Positions 9,151 to 18,034 of a stretch of DNA of 64,000 nt are shown here, piece by piece. The position numbers were made by a program, and so were the translations under genes. Numbering within the stretch: the stretch's first letter is position 1; every line of letters begins with the position of its first letter. The notes below the pieces were generated by a model. It was not told the origin of the DNA and did no database searches. It saw only the letters and a list, made by a program, of their open reading frames with translations. The DNA is from Eurosta solidaginis (lineage: Eukaryota; Arthropoda; Insecta; Diptera; Tephritidae): NCBI RefSeq assembly GCF_040869045.1, contig NC_090322.1:170018672-170082671 (forward strand), written 5' to 3'.

Positions 9151-12100
9151 TCGCCTCTTGCCGCAAATTGTGCCGCCCTTCGTCGTATGCATCATATAGC
9201 TCCTGCTCGAGTAAGAGTTGTATCTGATCACTGCATGTGTGGTTCATTTTGACACCAAACATAAGTTCAAACGGCGGCCGCTTTGTAGACGCATGAGTAT
9301 GTGAATTAATAGCTTGCTGTACTTTTGGAACTAACTTGAACCATTTTGCAGGTTCTTCTGCCGAGAGCTTTGCAATAATCGACATAACCGTTCGATTCAC
9401 TCTTTCGATCTGTCCGTTTCCACGTGGGACCCCGGTAGTGCTCCAGATGTGATCAATACCCCTCTCCTTTACGTGCTCGGAAAACATATGTGCCGTGAAC
9501 GCGGCACCTCTATCGGTAACTATGCGTGCGGGGTTTCCAAAAACCGCAGACCATGACTCCAGCTTCTGAACCGCTTCTTCGCAACCTGTGCTCTTTGTGG
9601 GGTACAGCCACACAAATTTGGTAAACGCGTCGACGATTGCCAAGATATATTTATACTGCTTTGAGGTAGCGTCCATTGGTCCCAGATGGTCAATATGCAA
9701 CGTATGCAATGGTTGGTCACCTTTATCAATTACGTGCAGATAACCCTCTTTTTTACCCAACTTCTTATTATAAATGATACATTTCACACAATTGTTGATT
9801 ACCTGCGTAACTTTTTGTTCCAGGTGTGGTATCCAATAATTTTGTTGTATAGCATGCATAGTTTTTTGCACCGCAAAGTGACCAACATTATGAGCATCGA
9901 CAATAATTTCTTTTTCCATCTGCTTTGGAACCACCAAAAGATCGTTACCCTCAATATTTTTATATAACAGCCCACCTTTTATTTTAAAAGCTCCGTATGG
10001 TCGGCTATCCAGTAGATCTGCGATTGCTTTAGTCATTGTATCCTCTTGCTGTGCTTTTTTAATACGAGCCGCCAACTCCGACGCTACTATCATAACCTGC
10101 TGTGGGTATCGACTGAGGCAATCAACGTGCTTTAACCTTTCGCCTGCTCGGTGCTCTACACTAAAGTCGAAGTCTTGCAAATAAACCACCCACGAGGCAA
10201 CTTCTCGGGGTACATCCTTTTTACTTAACGTTTGTTTGAACGCCGCGCAATCAGTCACTAGCTTAAAATTAATACCCAACAGGTAGTGACGAAACTTTTT
10301 AAAAGCGAGGTATACCGCCTTCGCTTCCAAAACATAACTGTGCTGTCGCGCTTCTGCCCCCGTCGACTTTTTGCTCCAGAAGTACACTGGGTATAGCTGG
10401 CCGCTATACCATTGCAATAGTGTTGCACCGAAACCATCCTTCGACGCATCTGTATGTACCTCAGTCTTTGCATTTCTGTTGTACAACCTTAGTACTGGCT
10501 CTTTAGTCAAACAATTTTTCAGCGTTTGTACAGCTTCGACTTCAGCTGGACCGATAGCAAACACAGAGTCTTTACGTAGTAGATTTGTTAATGGTCTGGC
10601 GATGTGTGAGTATCCTTTAATGAACTTTCGAAAAAATCCCGTTAGGCCTAAAAACGACTGCACGGCCTTAACATTTTTTGGGATTGCAAACTTATTAACC
10701 GCATCCGTTTTCTCTTTGCCTGGCCACACGCATCCATCTTTAACAAAGTGACCCAGGAAACTTACAGATGCCTGCATAAAATGGCATTTTGGCCATTTGA
10801 TTTTCAAACCGTGTTCTGCTGCCGTTGCAAAAACCAGCTTTGTCTTAAGAAGACAATCATCAGCTGTTTCTGCGTGAATGATAATATCGTCCATATATAA
10901 GTCTAATACGTTATTATTTATTAGATTCTGGAAGACATAGTTAACGAAACGTATAAAAACGGCGGGAGAGTTGCAGAAGCCAAACGGAGCCCTATTAAAT
11001 TCGTAAAGCCCCCTTGTTGTTGTGAAAGCGGTGTATTTTTTGCTACTCTCTTCAATGGGGACGTGGAAAAACCCATTTTCCAAATCCAAAACCGTAAAAA
11101 ATTTCGACTTCTGCAACTTTTCGAGTACGTCCTCAATTATAGGGACCGGAAAACAATCTTTTAGTACAGCCGAGTTAAGTTTTCGAAAATCCACACAAAT
11201 GCGGCACGTACCGTCCTTTTTCTTCACGATAACCATGCGGCTGGCGAAGTTGGACGTAGACTGTCTTATGATTCCAGCTTTAAGCCACTCATCAATTTGC
11301 TTGTTGACTGCTTCAACTTCGTGGAATGGTATGCGACTTGGAGCGTGCCTGAACGGGACAACGTTACCCTCCGGAATGATCTTCAATACAACTGGACATT
11401 CCTCAACATAATCGATTGGCTTGTAGTTGGCAATCAAGGAGCGAATTTCGGCTTCGTACTGCGGAGGAACATCAACATGAGAATTTGTGTCGGTTACATT
11501 ATAAATACTTATCTGATTAAGATCCTCATAAGTTTCCCCCACGTTTAGTGGAGAAAACTTATATCCATCTGCTGTCGCCGCCAAGTTGAACTTCGAAATA
11601 AAATCGTAACCCAGTAGCGCATCATACATAACGTCTTTGTCAGATACTACAATGAATTTTTGCTGCGTCAGTAAGTCGTCAACACCTACTTCAGCAACGA
11701 AACACCCAATTGGTTTTGTAGATTTAGTACCGAGGCCGCGAAGCTGTTGCATATATGTTTGCTGCACACCTCCACCAACTTTTTCGAATGTACTTTTTTT
11801 CATAATAGTTATATCTGCGCCCGTGTCTACTAACCCGCTTACTTCGACGTTGTTAATCTTTATGTTTTTACAGCGTTTCGAATTATGAACCAGGTTTACA
11901 GCAGCAGCTACAGTTGGACAGTCTTTCGACATATGCCCACTTTTATTGCAACGAAAACACTTTGTTTCTGCTTGGCAATTTTTCCGCATATGATCCGTAG
12001 CGCCACAGTTAAAGCAATGTGTTTTCTTTTCGCTTGAAATGTGCGAACGCTTCTCGTTTACGTGTACTTGCCCTTTATGCTCTTTGTTGCTTTTTTCCCG

Positions 12101-12937
12101 CAAAACTATTTTCTCGTAAACTTCGTATTGATCTTGCAATTCCTTATATGACTTACAGCTCCAAAGGTTGTATTTAAATTCGTCTTTTAATTGCAGTCCA
12201 CCAACTATATAACGAATCACCGACTGCGTGTCTATATTACTACGTGTAGCCAATTTCTTCATCTGCAGCACATATTCGTGGAAACTCTCATTCTTTTGTT
12301 TTTTCCGTTCTCGTAGCTCTGCGTGAACATCAGCACTACACATTTTTGACTTGTCAAATTCGTCTTCCAACATTGTGCGCATTGCACCATATTCGTAAAC
12401 AGCTACCGATTCAAGAAAAAGTTTCGCAGTTTTCGTCATTTTCGCCCTTGCTTGCACGTACTTCTGTACATTGTTCAAACCGTATGCAGCTGCGTTTAAT
12501 TCAAAGTTAGTAAACCAGTGTTTCACTGGCATATTTCCTCCATCAAATTCGGGTATAATTTTGCCAAAACTTTCTGCCGTAATTTTGGTTTCGGCCTGCT
12601 TTGTTTCGTCTGCTTGGATTTTCAATGTAAGCAATTGCACCAGCTGTTGTAGCAATTCATTATTCTTACATTCCACTGTTTTGTTTTGTTCTGCCATTGC
12701 CGCTGCTTCTTTTACTGCTTTCTGCTGCTCTGCTTCGGCCATGACTTTCTTGGAAGCTGTCTGAGCGTATTCTCTCCACCTCGTTGCCTGCTTTGTTGAG
12801 CGTGTGTTGTAACGCCGTCCCACTTCCTCTACCTGCTTTGTCTGCTTTTTGACTTTGGTGGTGTTTTTTGAATCGCCTGCGCTTTGGCGACTAGCACGAG
12901 TCATATGCGTTGAACGGAATTTTTTTTGACCGATCAA
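9071..12937 (-). CDS. Gypsy Gag-Pol polyprotein (1288 codons)
   Basis: A single uninterrupted frame. The Gag part ends with two CCHC zinc knuckles (about residues 306-338). The aspartic protease has a DTGAD motif near residue 372. The reverse transcriptase has its YMDD motif near 682, preceded by the usual block with FHEVEAVNKQIDEWL. RNase H starts near HTDASKDGFG (about 828). The integrase has an HHCC zinc domain (about 1000-1050) and catalytic Asp, Asp and Glu residues in the contexts HIDHLGP, TDRGAAF and NGQIERVNR (about 1082, 1142 and 1178). Gag and Pol share one frame, so no frameshift is needed between them. The final about 30 residues are out of the conserved frame: the integrase C-terminal module continues in another frame, so a 1-base indel near 9145-9160 truncates the protein. 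An A-tract of about 20 bases precedes the start region. Confidence 0.92.
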   Translation of the reverse strand: MIGQKKFRSTHMTRASRQSAGDSKNTTKVKKQTKQVEEVGRRYNTRSTKQATRWREYAQTASKKVMAEAEQQKAVKEAAAMAEQNKTVECKNNELLQQLVQLLTLKIQADETKQAETKITAESFGKIIPEFDGGNMPVKHWFTNFELNAAAYGLNNVQKYVQARAKMTKTAKLFLESVAVYEYGAMRTMLEDEFDKSKMCSADVHAELRERKKQKNESFHEYVLQMKKLATRSNIDTQSVIRYIVGGLQLKDEFKYNLWSCKSYKELQDQYEVYEKIVLREKSNKEHKGQVHVNEKRSHISSEKKTHCFNCGATDHMRKNCQAETKCFRCNKSGHMSKDCPTVAAAVNLVHNSKRCKNIKINNVEVSGLVDTGADITIMKKSTFEKVGGGVQQTYMQQLRGLGTKSTKPIGCFVAEVGVDDLLTQQKFIVVSDKDVMYDALLGYDFISKFNLAATADGYKFSPLNVGETYEDLNQISIYNVTDTNSHVDVPPQYEAEIRSLIANYKPIDYVEECPVVLKIIPEGNVVPFRHAPSRIPFHEVEAVNKQIDEWLKAGIIRQSTSNFASRMVIVKKKDGTCRICVDFRKLNSAVLKDCFPVPIIEDVLEKLQKSKFFTVLDLENGFFHVPIEESSKKYTAFTTTRGLYEFNRAPFGFCNSPAVFIRFVNYVFQNLINNNVLDLYMDDIIIHAETADDCLLKTKLVFATAAEHGLKIKWPKCHFMQASVSFLGHFVKDGCVWPGKEKTDAVNKFAIPKNVKAVQSFLGLTGFFRKFIKGYSHIARPLTNLLRKDSVFAIGPAEVEAVQTLKNCLTKEPVLRLYNRNAKTEVHTDASKDGFGATLLQWYSGQLYPVYFWSKKSTGAEARQHSYVLEAKAVYLAFKKFRHYLLGINFKLVTDCAAFKQTLSKKDVPREVASWVVYLQDFDFSVEHRAGERLKHVDCLSRYPQQVMIVASELAARIKKAQQEDTMTKAIADLLDSRPYGAFKIKGGLLYKNIEGNDLLVVPKQMEKEIIVDAHNVGHFAVQKTMHAIQQNYWIPHLEQKVTQVINNCVKCIIYNKKLGKKEGYLHVIDKGDQPLHTLHIDHLGPMDATSKQYKYILAIVDAFTKFVWLYPTKSTGCEEAVQKLESWSAVFGNPARIVTDRGAAFTAHMFSEHVKERGIDHIWSTTGVPRGNGQIERVNRTVMSIIAKLSAEEPAKWFKLVPKVQQAINSHTHASTKRPPFELMFGVKMNHTCSDQIQLLLEQELYDAYDEGRHNLRQEARHEIRINTKSSLIANERRNTGTRSAI

Positions 12938-12967
12938 CGACCCTTTTTTTTTTTTTTTTTTTTTTTG
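12938..12967. repeat. T20+ homopolymer (A-tract on the gypsy coding strand)
   Basis: Uninterrupted run of T on the plus strand just upstream of the gag start. Length is likely variable or error-prone. Confidence 0.85.
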
Positions 12968-13091
12968 CGACTGAACTGCAACTGTAGAAGTACTGTTTTG
13001 CCCACTTCACTTTAATGCGCTGCTTGCCTATTGTTCTTCAATTCGGCTGCAACTTACATAAGTTTGATTCAATTTGTATTAAGGTTCGGCA

Positions 13092-13104
13092 GGTTGAGCC
13101 CCCA
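13092..13104 (-). promoter_or_regulatory. Putative tRNA primer-binding site
   Basis: Two bases inside the 5' LTR the minus strand reads TGGGGGCTCAACC, starting with the TGG complementary to a tRNA CCA end. I cannot name the tRNA with confidence. Confidence 0.6.
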
Positions 13105-13106
13105 AA

Positions 13107-13413
13107 TGTAAAGTTATGCAATTAATAACGTTTATTATTCAATTCAAAGTTGAGTATTCAAAATAAGTACAATTAAAGTTATGGTTTAAAGTGGATTACA
13201 ATTAAAGTAGGTTGGTACAGCGAATGATTATAGTAACGACGGCTGCTTTGGTCGACGGCTGATTACGACTGACTTGTCCGCTCGCTATTAGATTTTCTCC
13301 GAGCTAATTTACTCAGGCTGTGCGCTCGTTATTCGCCTTGAGTGTTTTACGTTTGCGCTGCCATATGTGTTGGTATATGCGTGCTATCACAGTGCCTCCT
13401 CACCCGACTTACA
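13107..13413 (-). repeat. 5' LTR of the gypsy element
   Basis: 307 bp, visually identical to the LTR at 8529-8835, followed on the left by the 4-bp internal duplication boundary and the primer-binding site. Promoter and polyadenylation signals were not resolved. Confidence 0.95.
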
Positions 13414-13472
13414 TGTATATACACATCGTCCCGTTTATTCGTTAACATCGTATCTACGAGTGACACATTTTC

Positions 13473-13690
13473 GGTAAAGCCATGGCGGAACCATATACGG
13501 TGGCAGCATGGTGACATATCTACAAACATAAATAAAAATTCCATGTAAATCGTTTTTGTAAATTCGATGGACAAATGTAAAAATCGTACTGCGCCGGAAG
13601 TTGATGTATCAAATTAAATAAAAAAAGTTTATATTCAGCTGTCCCATGCTGCCACCTTGTATCGTTCCGCAATGGGTAAAGCGAAAAAAA
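13473..13690. repeat. Inverted repeat around a GGTGGCAGCATGG motif
   Basis: Left arm 13473-13520 and right arm about 13640-13690 are inverted copies sharing GGAAC-ATA-A-GGTGGCAGCATGG with few mismatches, and end in CGGTAAAGC / GCTTTACC. It directly follows the part of element A that matches other copies. Confidence 0.65.
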
Positions 13691-14340
13691 CCAACTTTTA
13701 AATTTAACCACAGACACTGGTGAGTTTTTTGGTAATGACAGCGTTACCACTTTGGCCAGAATCGCGAATAAAACAACTGCTAACGATTTTCGGTTACGTA
13801 ATGTTCTGGGTACTATTTTGCCGGTAACGCTAAGAATCGGGCCGTTAATCTGTTATTACTCTTTGAAGTTTATACATTACATAACACAGGGAATGTTACC
13901 AAATTATCTGAGTGATTGGATACAGTACAATCATGAGATCCATAACTATGGTACTAGGAGTAGCAGAAATTTAAGACTGCCCAAAGTAAGAACCGAGTTC
14001 GCAAAAAAGACCTTAGAATACGTGGATATAAAATGTATAATGAACTACCAGCTGAGATAAAAGACTGTGAAAACGTTGTTAAGTTTAAAGAAAAACTATT
14101 TCTATATTGTAAAAATTTAAATATTTAATACTAGTTAAACAATGAATTTACTCATTTCTTTTTAATGAAATAGTTTTAAGAAACAATTATGAATTTTGTA
14201 AATTGTACTTTACAATGAATTAGGTTTTTTGGCCGTAATAAATAAAATAATAAATAATAATAATAATAGTGGTAACGCTGTCATCACCGAGAAACTCACC
14301 AGTGTCTGTGGAGAAATTTGAAAGGTAGTTCTCTTCGCTT
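13680..14340. repeat. Outer inverted repeat enclosing a LINE fragment
   Basis: Left arm 13680-13757 and right arm 14268-14340 are inverted copies. The best-conserved part is CCACAGACACTGGTGAG followed by GACAGCGTTACCACT. The arms extend outward through AAATTTAAAAG-like sequence and GCGAAA. The interior is the LINE fragment at 13830-14268. Right of it, 14340-14440 resembles the end of element A (TTTGGTCC motifs), so the LINE fragment may sit inside a diverged element A relative. Confidence 0.6.
13830..14268 (+). pseudogene. 3' end of a CR1/L2-group-like LINE
   Basis: Encodes the C-terminal end of a reverse transcriptase protein, with LPNYLSDWI, HEIHNYGTRS, RLPKVRTEFA and, after a frame change near 14025, YNELPAEIKD followed by a stop near 14128. 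This pattern ends many CR1/L2-type LINE proteins. The 3' end is a TAA-rich microsatellite (about 14240-14268), as expected for such elements. Everything upstream is missing. Confidence 0.65.
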
Positions 14341-14940
14341 TCACGGTTGCCACTTTGTTCCATTTGGGCCAAAAATGGTCCCTTCCAACCCCATTTGGTC
14401 CGTTGGTCCCTTTTCTTCAATTTTGGTCCTTTTTAGGCAGTAGCCACGATTGGTGCTTTTCTTTCTTTTTTACTCAGGTAAAAATTCACAATATTGCCCA
14501 AAAATTCGCCACACTTTCGTTAGCCCCCATATAATTTTGAATTTACTTCAATGGAACTCTCACCATAAAAAATTGCTCAGTCAGTAAAATGTACCAGAAC
14601 AATAACATTTCACATAGGATATAATTTATGCCAGGCATTAAAATGAAAAGTGTTGGCAAAGACATTGTCGTTAACACATAATATTATAGCGGCTAGATAT
14701 TTCGATCGGTTATACAACAATATGTAAAATATATGAAACTAGAAATTGCTTCTCGCCTAGCATAGCTTATAGCGAGCACTTTACCGTGAGTCTAACACTT
14801 TCAAAACGTATACAAAGAAATTCTATGCATTACTTCTCGTTTGGCACTATGATCCAGGACTATTGTGGTGTTAAGCCACGCAAGACAATTGAAAACAAGT
14901 ATCTTGGCACATGAAATATTTTAACTCGAAGACAGAAGGA
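14341..14940. other. Intergenic, TTTGGTCC-type remnant then no feature
   Basis: The first about 100 bases carry TTTGGTCC and GGTTGCCAC motifs like the end of element A. From about 14450 to 14940 I see no coding or structural feature. Confidence 0.4.
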
Positions 14941-15590
14941 AGTAAATGCAAAAGAGATTTGATTTCGGAAGAAATGTTTTGTATAAAATTATGCCCGTAG
15001 GTGCTAGCAGAACCCCTGAGGCCTGGGATCAAAACTCACACCTACTGAATCTAGGCTCTGATATGAAGTTTAAACGTTAAGGGAAAAAGTAGGCATCTAT
15101 AAAAATAGCACTAACAAAATTGCCTAATTTCATTTATGATTTACTGAGTTTTCCACATACATAGTTCGGCAACACCAGAACGCAAATTTTGAACCAAGAA
15201 CTTTGTGACCAAAACTATGTTCACAACGTTTGGTTGGTGGAAGGCATAGACTTATCCTATGTCAAAATATAGTATCATTTTTGGTTGCATGCACATATAT
15301 AAAATTTTGTATTTTGTACTAATAAAATAAAACAAAAATTTGGTCCTTTATTTTCGATGAATTTTGGTCCCAAATGAAAACATGGTGTGACAACCGTGTT
15401 CGCTTTACCGAAAGTGTGTCACTTGTATATACGAGGTTAACGAATGAACGGGACGATGTGTATATGCATATTATGCATGATAAGTTTTTACATAGGTATA
15501 TTGTAATTTATTCTGTGAAAGTACATAATGTAAACAAATATGTATAGCAAGAGGCAACACTTTTTTACTATTACCTTTACTTATTCGCTT
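14941..15590 (-). repeat. Element A copy 3 plus flank, inverted relative to 5200-6018
   Basis: Runs from ATCAAATCTCTTT-equivalent sequence through the same flank as 5546-6018 and then element A to GAATAAGTAAAGG. Similarity is high but with scattered substitutions. It lacks the first third of element A. Together with copy 1 it forms inverted repeats about 9 kb apart. Confidence 0.75.
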
Positions 15591-15633
15591 ATTCATCGAA
15601 TTACATTCAAAGCAACAACACTAACTCGGTTAT

Positions 15634-15704
15634 TTTATCCAGTCCTCGCGAAGTCGGCTAATCAATAACCGAGTTGAGAGGTAGTGTTGAAAATAGAAAA
15701 TATT
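15634..15704. repeat. Short hairpin repeat
   Basis: CAACACTAACTCGGTTATT pairs with AATAACCGAGTTGAG-GTAGTGTTG across about 20 bases. Could be a very small MITE or remnant; no duplication was confirmed. Confidence 0.5.
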
Positions 15705-15845
15705 GCTCTATTGTGAATGAAGTTTAAAATACACCAAGGAAATTTTTTGACATATAGAACTATCGCAGCCAACTTCACTCAAAAAGCGCAAAACAAAACA
15801 AAAGAAAATAAATCTTTTGTTATTATATATATTTTATGCTGCATA

Positions 15846-16526
15846 ATGCCACAACAGCCGGGCTATCCACCACAACCTGGTCCACCTGGTTATCCTCCAC
15901 AACCTCAGCAGCCAGGTTATCCTCTACAACAACCAGGTGCACCAGGTGGTTACATGGGTCAAATCATGCCACCAACACAACCTGGACAGGCGCGAATGCC
16001 CAGGCAGCCACCCATGCCGGGTCAACCCCCAATACCCAGACGTCCTGGTGATAAGGTATGCTAATACAACTAATATATTTCAAATATTTCTGATGATTGT
16101 TTTTCTATTATTTTCTTTAGCAACCACCTGCACCTGGTACTGGTATATATCAACAGCCGCAACAGTATAATGAAGCCCAACGCCATTTAGATCCCGATCA
16201 GATGCCAAATCCGATAAGCGTTATCTTTGAAAATCAAAATGGCGCTGGTTGTGCTTTTATTACTAATCAACAGGGTTTATTACCACCACTGGTGACCACA
16301 AAATATGTGATAGAAGATCAGGGTAACTCCTCGCCACGTTACGTTAGGTATTGATGTTCGAAATTAATGTTTTGTTTGGCAATTACACTGATCTTTCTCG
16401 TTTGCAGGTCCTCTTTGTATTGCATACTTGCAACAGCTGATTTATTAAAAACAACAGCTTTGTCCTTTACACTTACCATCTCACCAATGCCACGCACGGT
16501 TGAGGGTGAATATGAGCCACTCATGT
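15846..16526 (+). pseudogene. Sec24CD-like: Sec24-type COPII gene fragment (three exons)
   Basis: Sec24 is the cargo-binding subunit of the COPII coat at ER exit sites. The fragment has a Pro/Gln/Gly-rich exon (15846-16055), an intron with GT...AG ends (16056-16120), an exon with HLDPDQMPNPISV, GLLPPLVTTKYVI and NSSPRYVR (16121-16347), a second intron (16348-16407), and an exon starting SSLYC then [10 protein letters not shown] and [12 protein letters not shown]. These are the region just before the zinc finger of Sec24, and the phases match across both splice sites (an Arg codon is split AG/G). After GEYEP the sequence jumps to CCT7 in the same frame, so the zinc finger, trunk and cargo domains are absent. 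Introns are retained, so this was copied as DNA, not from mRNA. The ATG used may be internal to the original gene. Confidence 0.75.
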
Positions 16527-17610
16527 CCAACATCAATGCCTCGCAATCAATTGTGGACGCTGTTTGCACTACATTGGGTCCACGCAGTATGGACAAGCAT
16601 ATTGTTGATTACAGTGGTAAGGCCACAATTTCAAATGATGGTGCAAACATTATGAAACTATTGGATATCCAGCCCTAAAACTCTAGTAGACATCGCCAAA
16701 TCTCAAGATGCTGAGGTAAGTTTTTTGTTATATTAGAATGTGTAGAATAAAAATGTTTCTCTTATCAGGTCGGCGATGGCACCACTACAATAGTACTTGA
16801 AGCAGGTGAAATCTTAAAACAAGTTAAGCCATATGTGGAGGAAGGCGTGCTTGCATTAAAGCTATACGCAAAGCATTACAATTATGCATGACCAAAATAT
16901 GACATGGCTGTACATGTCGAAGCGCCAATCAAAGGAACAGCAACGTGCTTTATTGGAAAAATGCGCTGCCACAGCAATGTCCTCCAAACTTATTCATCAA
17001 CAAAAAGATTTCTTTTCTAAAATAGTTGTGGACGCTGTACTTTTCTTAGATGGACCCAATGTCATACAAAAAATTTAAATCGCATTATTAAATATAGAAT
17101 AGGAATTCAAGGCTGAGCGTGATAAATCTGAAGTACGTATTGATAATGTTCAAGAATGCTGAATGGCGTATTCTGTACAATAAACTAGCTAAGTAAGGCG
17201 ATATTGTTGTGTTATCTAAACTACCAATTGGTGATGTTGGTACACAGTATTTTTCAGGTTGTGATATGTTCTGTGCTGTTCGTGTACCAGAAAAAGATTT
17301 GGAACGTACAATGAAACCTTGTGGTGGTGCTATTATGACTACAGCTAATGATATTAATTCAAGGGTTTTGGGTCACTGTGATTACTTTGAAGAACGTCAA
17401 GTTGGTGGTGAACGCTTCAACATTTTCCAAGGTTTGATTTTGGGTTTGACATTGATTTTATTTTCATAGTTTGTAATTATTTAAGGGTTGCGTTAATGTA
17501 CATTGATTTTACGTGGCGGTGCCGAACAATTTTTGGAAGAAACTGAGCTTCGTTACATGATGCTATAATGATTGTGCGGTGTACAATTAAACATGATTCT
17601 GTTGTTGCTG
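16527..17610 (+). pseudogene. CCT7-like: CCT7 (TCP-1 eta) gene fragment, decayed
   Basis: CCT7 is a subunit of the cytosolic chaperonin TRiC. Recognisable blocks in order are [69 protein letters not shown], [42 protein letters not shown] and ending at a VVAG splice donor (17611 GTAAGT). The ATP-binding TTLGPR and GDGTT motifs are partly altered (GPRS for GPRG). An intron (16716-16768) is retained with proper ends. Stops, deletions and frame changes (near 16677, 16887, 17078, 17160 and 17467) leave no usable frame. The N terminus and everything after VVAG are missing. The 5' end is fused in frame to Sec24 sequence; an intron MITE lies just downstream. Confidence 0.85.
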
Positions 17611-17648
17611 GTAAGTCAAAATACAAATTGAAAAAATGTCTAATCTTA

Positions 17649-17881
17649 GGGCCTCATTCTCTATTACGAAACGAACTTTCGTTGCGGATGAGAGACGAAT
17701 CGCTAGTGTATTTGCACTATGTTAAACAATGGCAACTTATCACTTGACAATTACTTTTGCCTTCCTGTTAGTTAGAAACGTAAAGACCGAACAAAAATGA
17801 TAGAGAATACCATTGCTAGACGAAATCGTTTGGAGGCGAATCGTTTGTCTGAGCTATCGTTCGCAATACAGAATGAAGCCT
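17649..17881. mobile_element. 233-bp Harbinger-type MITE
   Basis: Ends GGGCCTCATTCTCTATT and, inverted, AGGCTTCATTCTGTATTGCGA, flanked by TTA on both sides (17646-17648 and 17882-17884). A 3-bp TWA duplication and GGGCC-type ends fit PIF/Harbinger MITEs. It lies in what would be intron sequence after the last CCT7 exon. Confidence 0.7.
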
Positions 17882-18034
17882 TTAAATTGTTAAGTAATAT
17901 AATGAAAAGATTGTTTCCAACTCACGAAGTAAAAAACTATTAAATTTATGTCAGTGAAATGATAATTATTGCTTTTGGTTGTTAGTTTTGAGGCATCGTC
18001 TTTGAGTGCCTTCTGATCATATATGCCGGTTCTT

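Larger units (their letters stand above)
8529..13413 (-). mobile_element. Complete gypsy-type LTR retrotransposon, 4885 bp, very recent
   Basis: LTRs of 307 bp at 8529-8835 and 13107-13413 read the same at every base I compared, begin TGTAA/end TTACA and are flanked by a 4-bp duplication TGTA (8525-8528 and 13414-13417). The element lies on the minus strand, so the 5' LTR is at 13107-13413. A primer-binding site follows it, and one long gag-pol frame fills the interior. No env-like ORF is present; the space between pol and the 3' LTR is only about 15 bases. Identical LTRs mean insertion recent on the scale of LTR divergence. Confidence 0.95.
8211..13480 (+). mobile_element. Element A, copy 2, split by the gypsy element
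   Basis: Left part 8211-8528 and right part 13414-13480 are collinear with element A; the gypsy element between them sits on a TGTA duplication. The left part has a local deletion or rearrangement near 8245-8270 relative to the 24.3-kb copy. After 13480 the sequence departs from the other copies. Confidence 0.65.

Noticed and set aside
8529..13413. Envelope gene in the gypsy element
   Set aside because: Only about 15 bases separate the end of pol from the 3' LTR, so there is no room for one.
15836..16170. Overlapping frames in the Pro/Gln-rich exon
   Set aside because: Alternative frames of the Sec24 exon, open only because the codons are repetitive.
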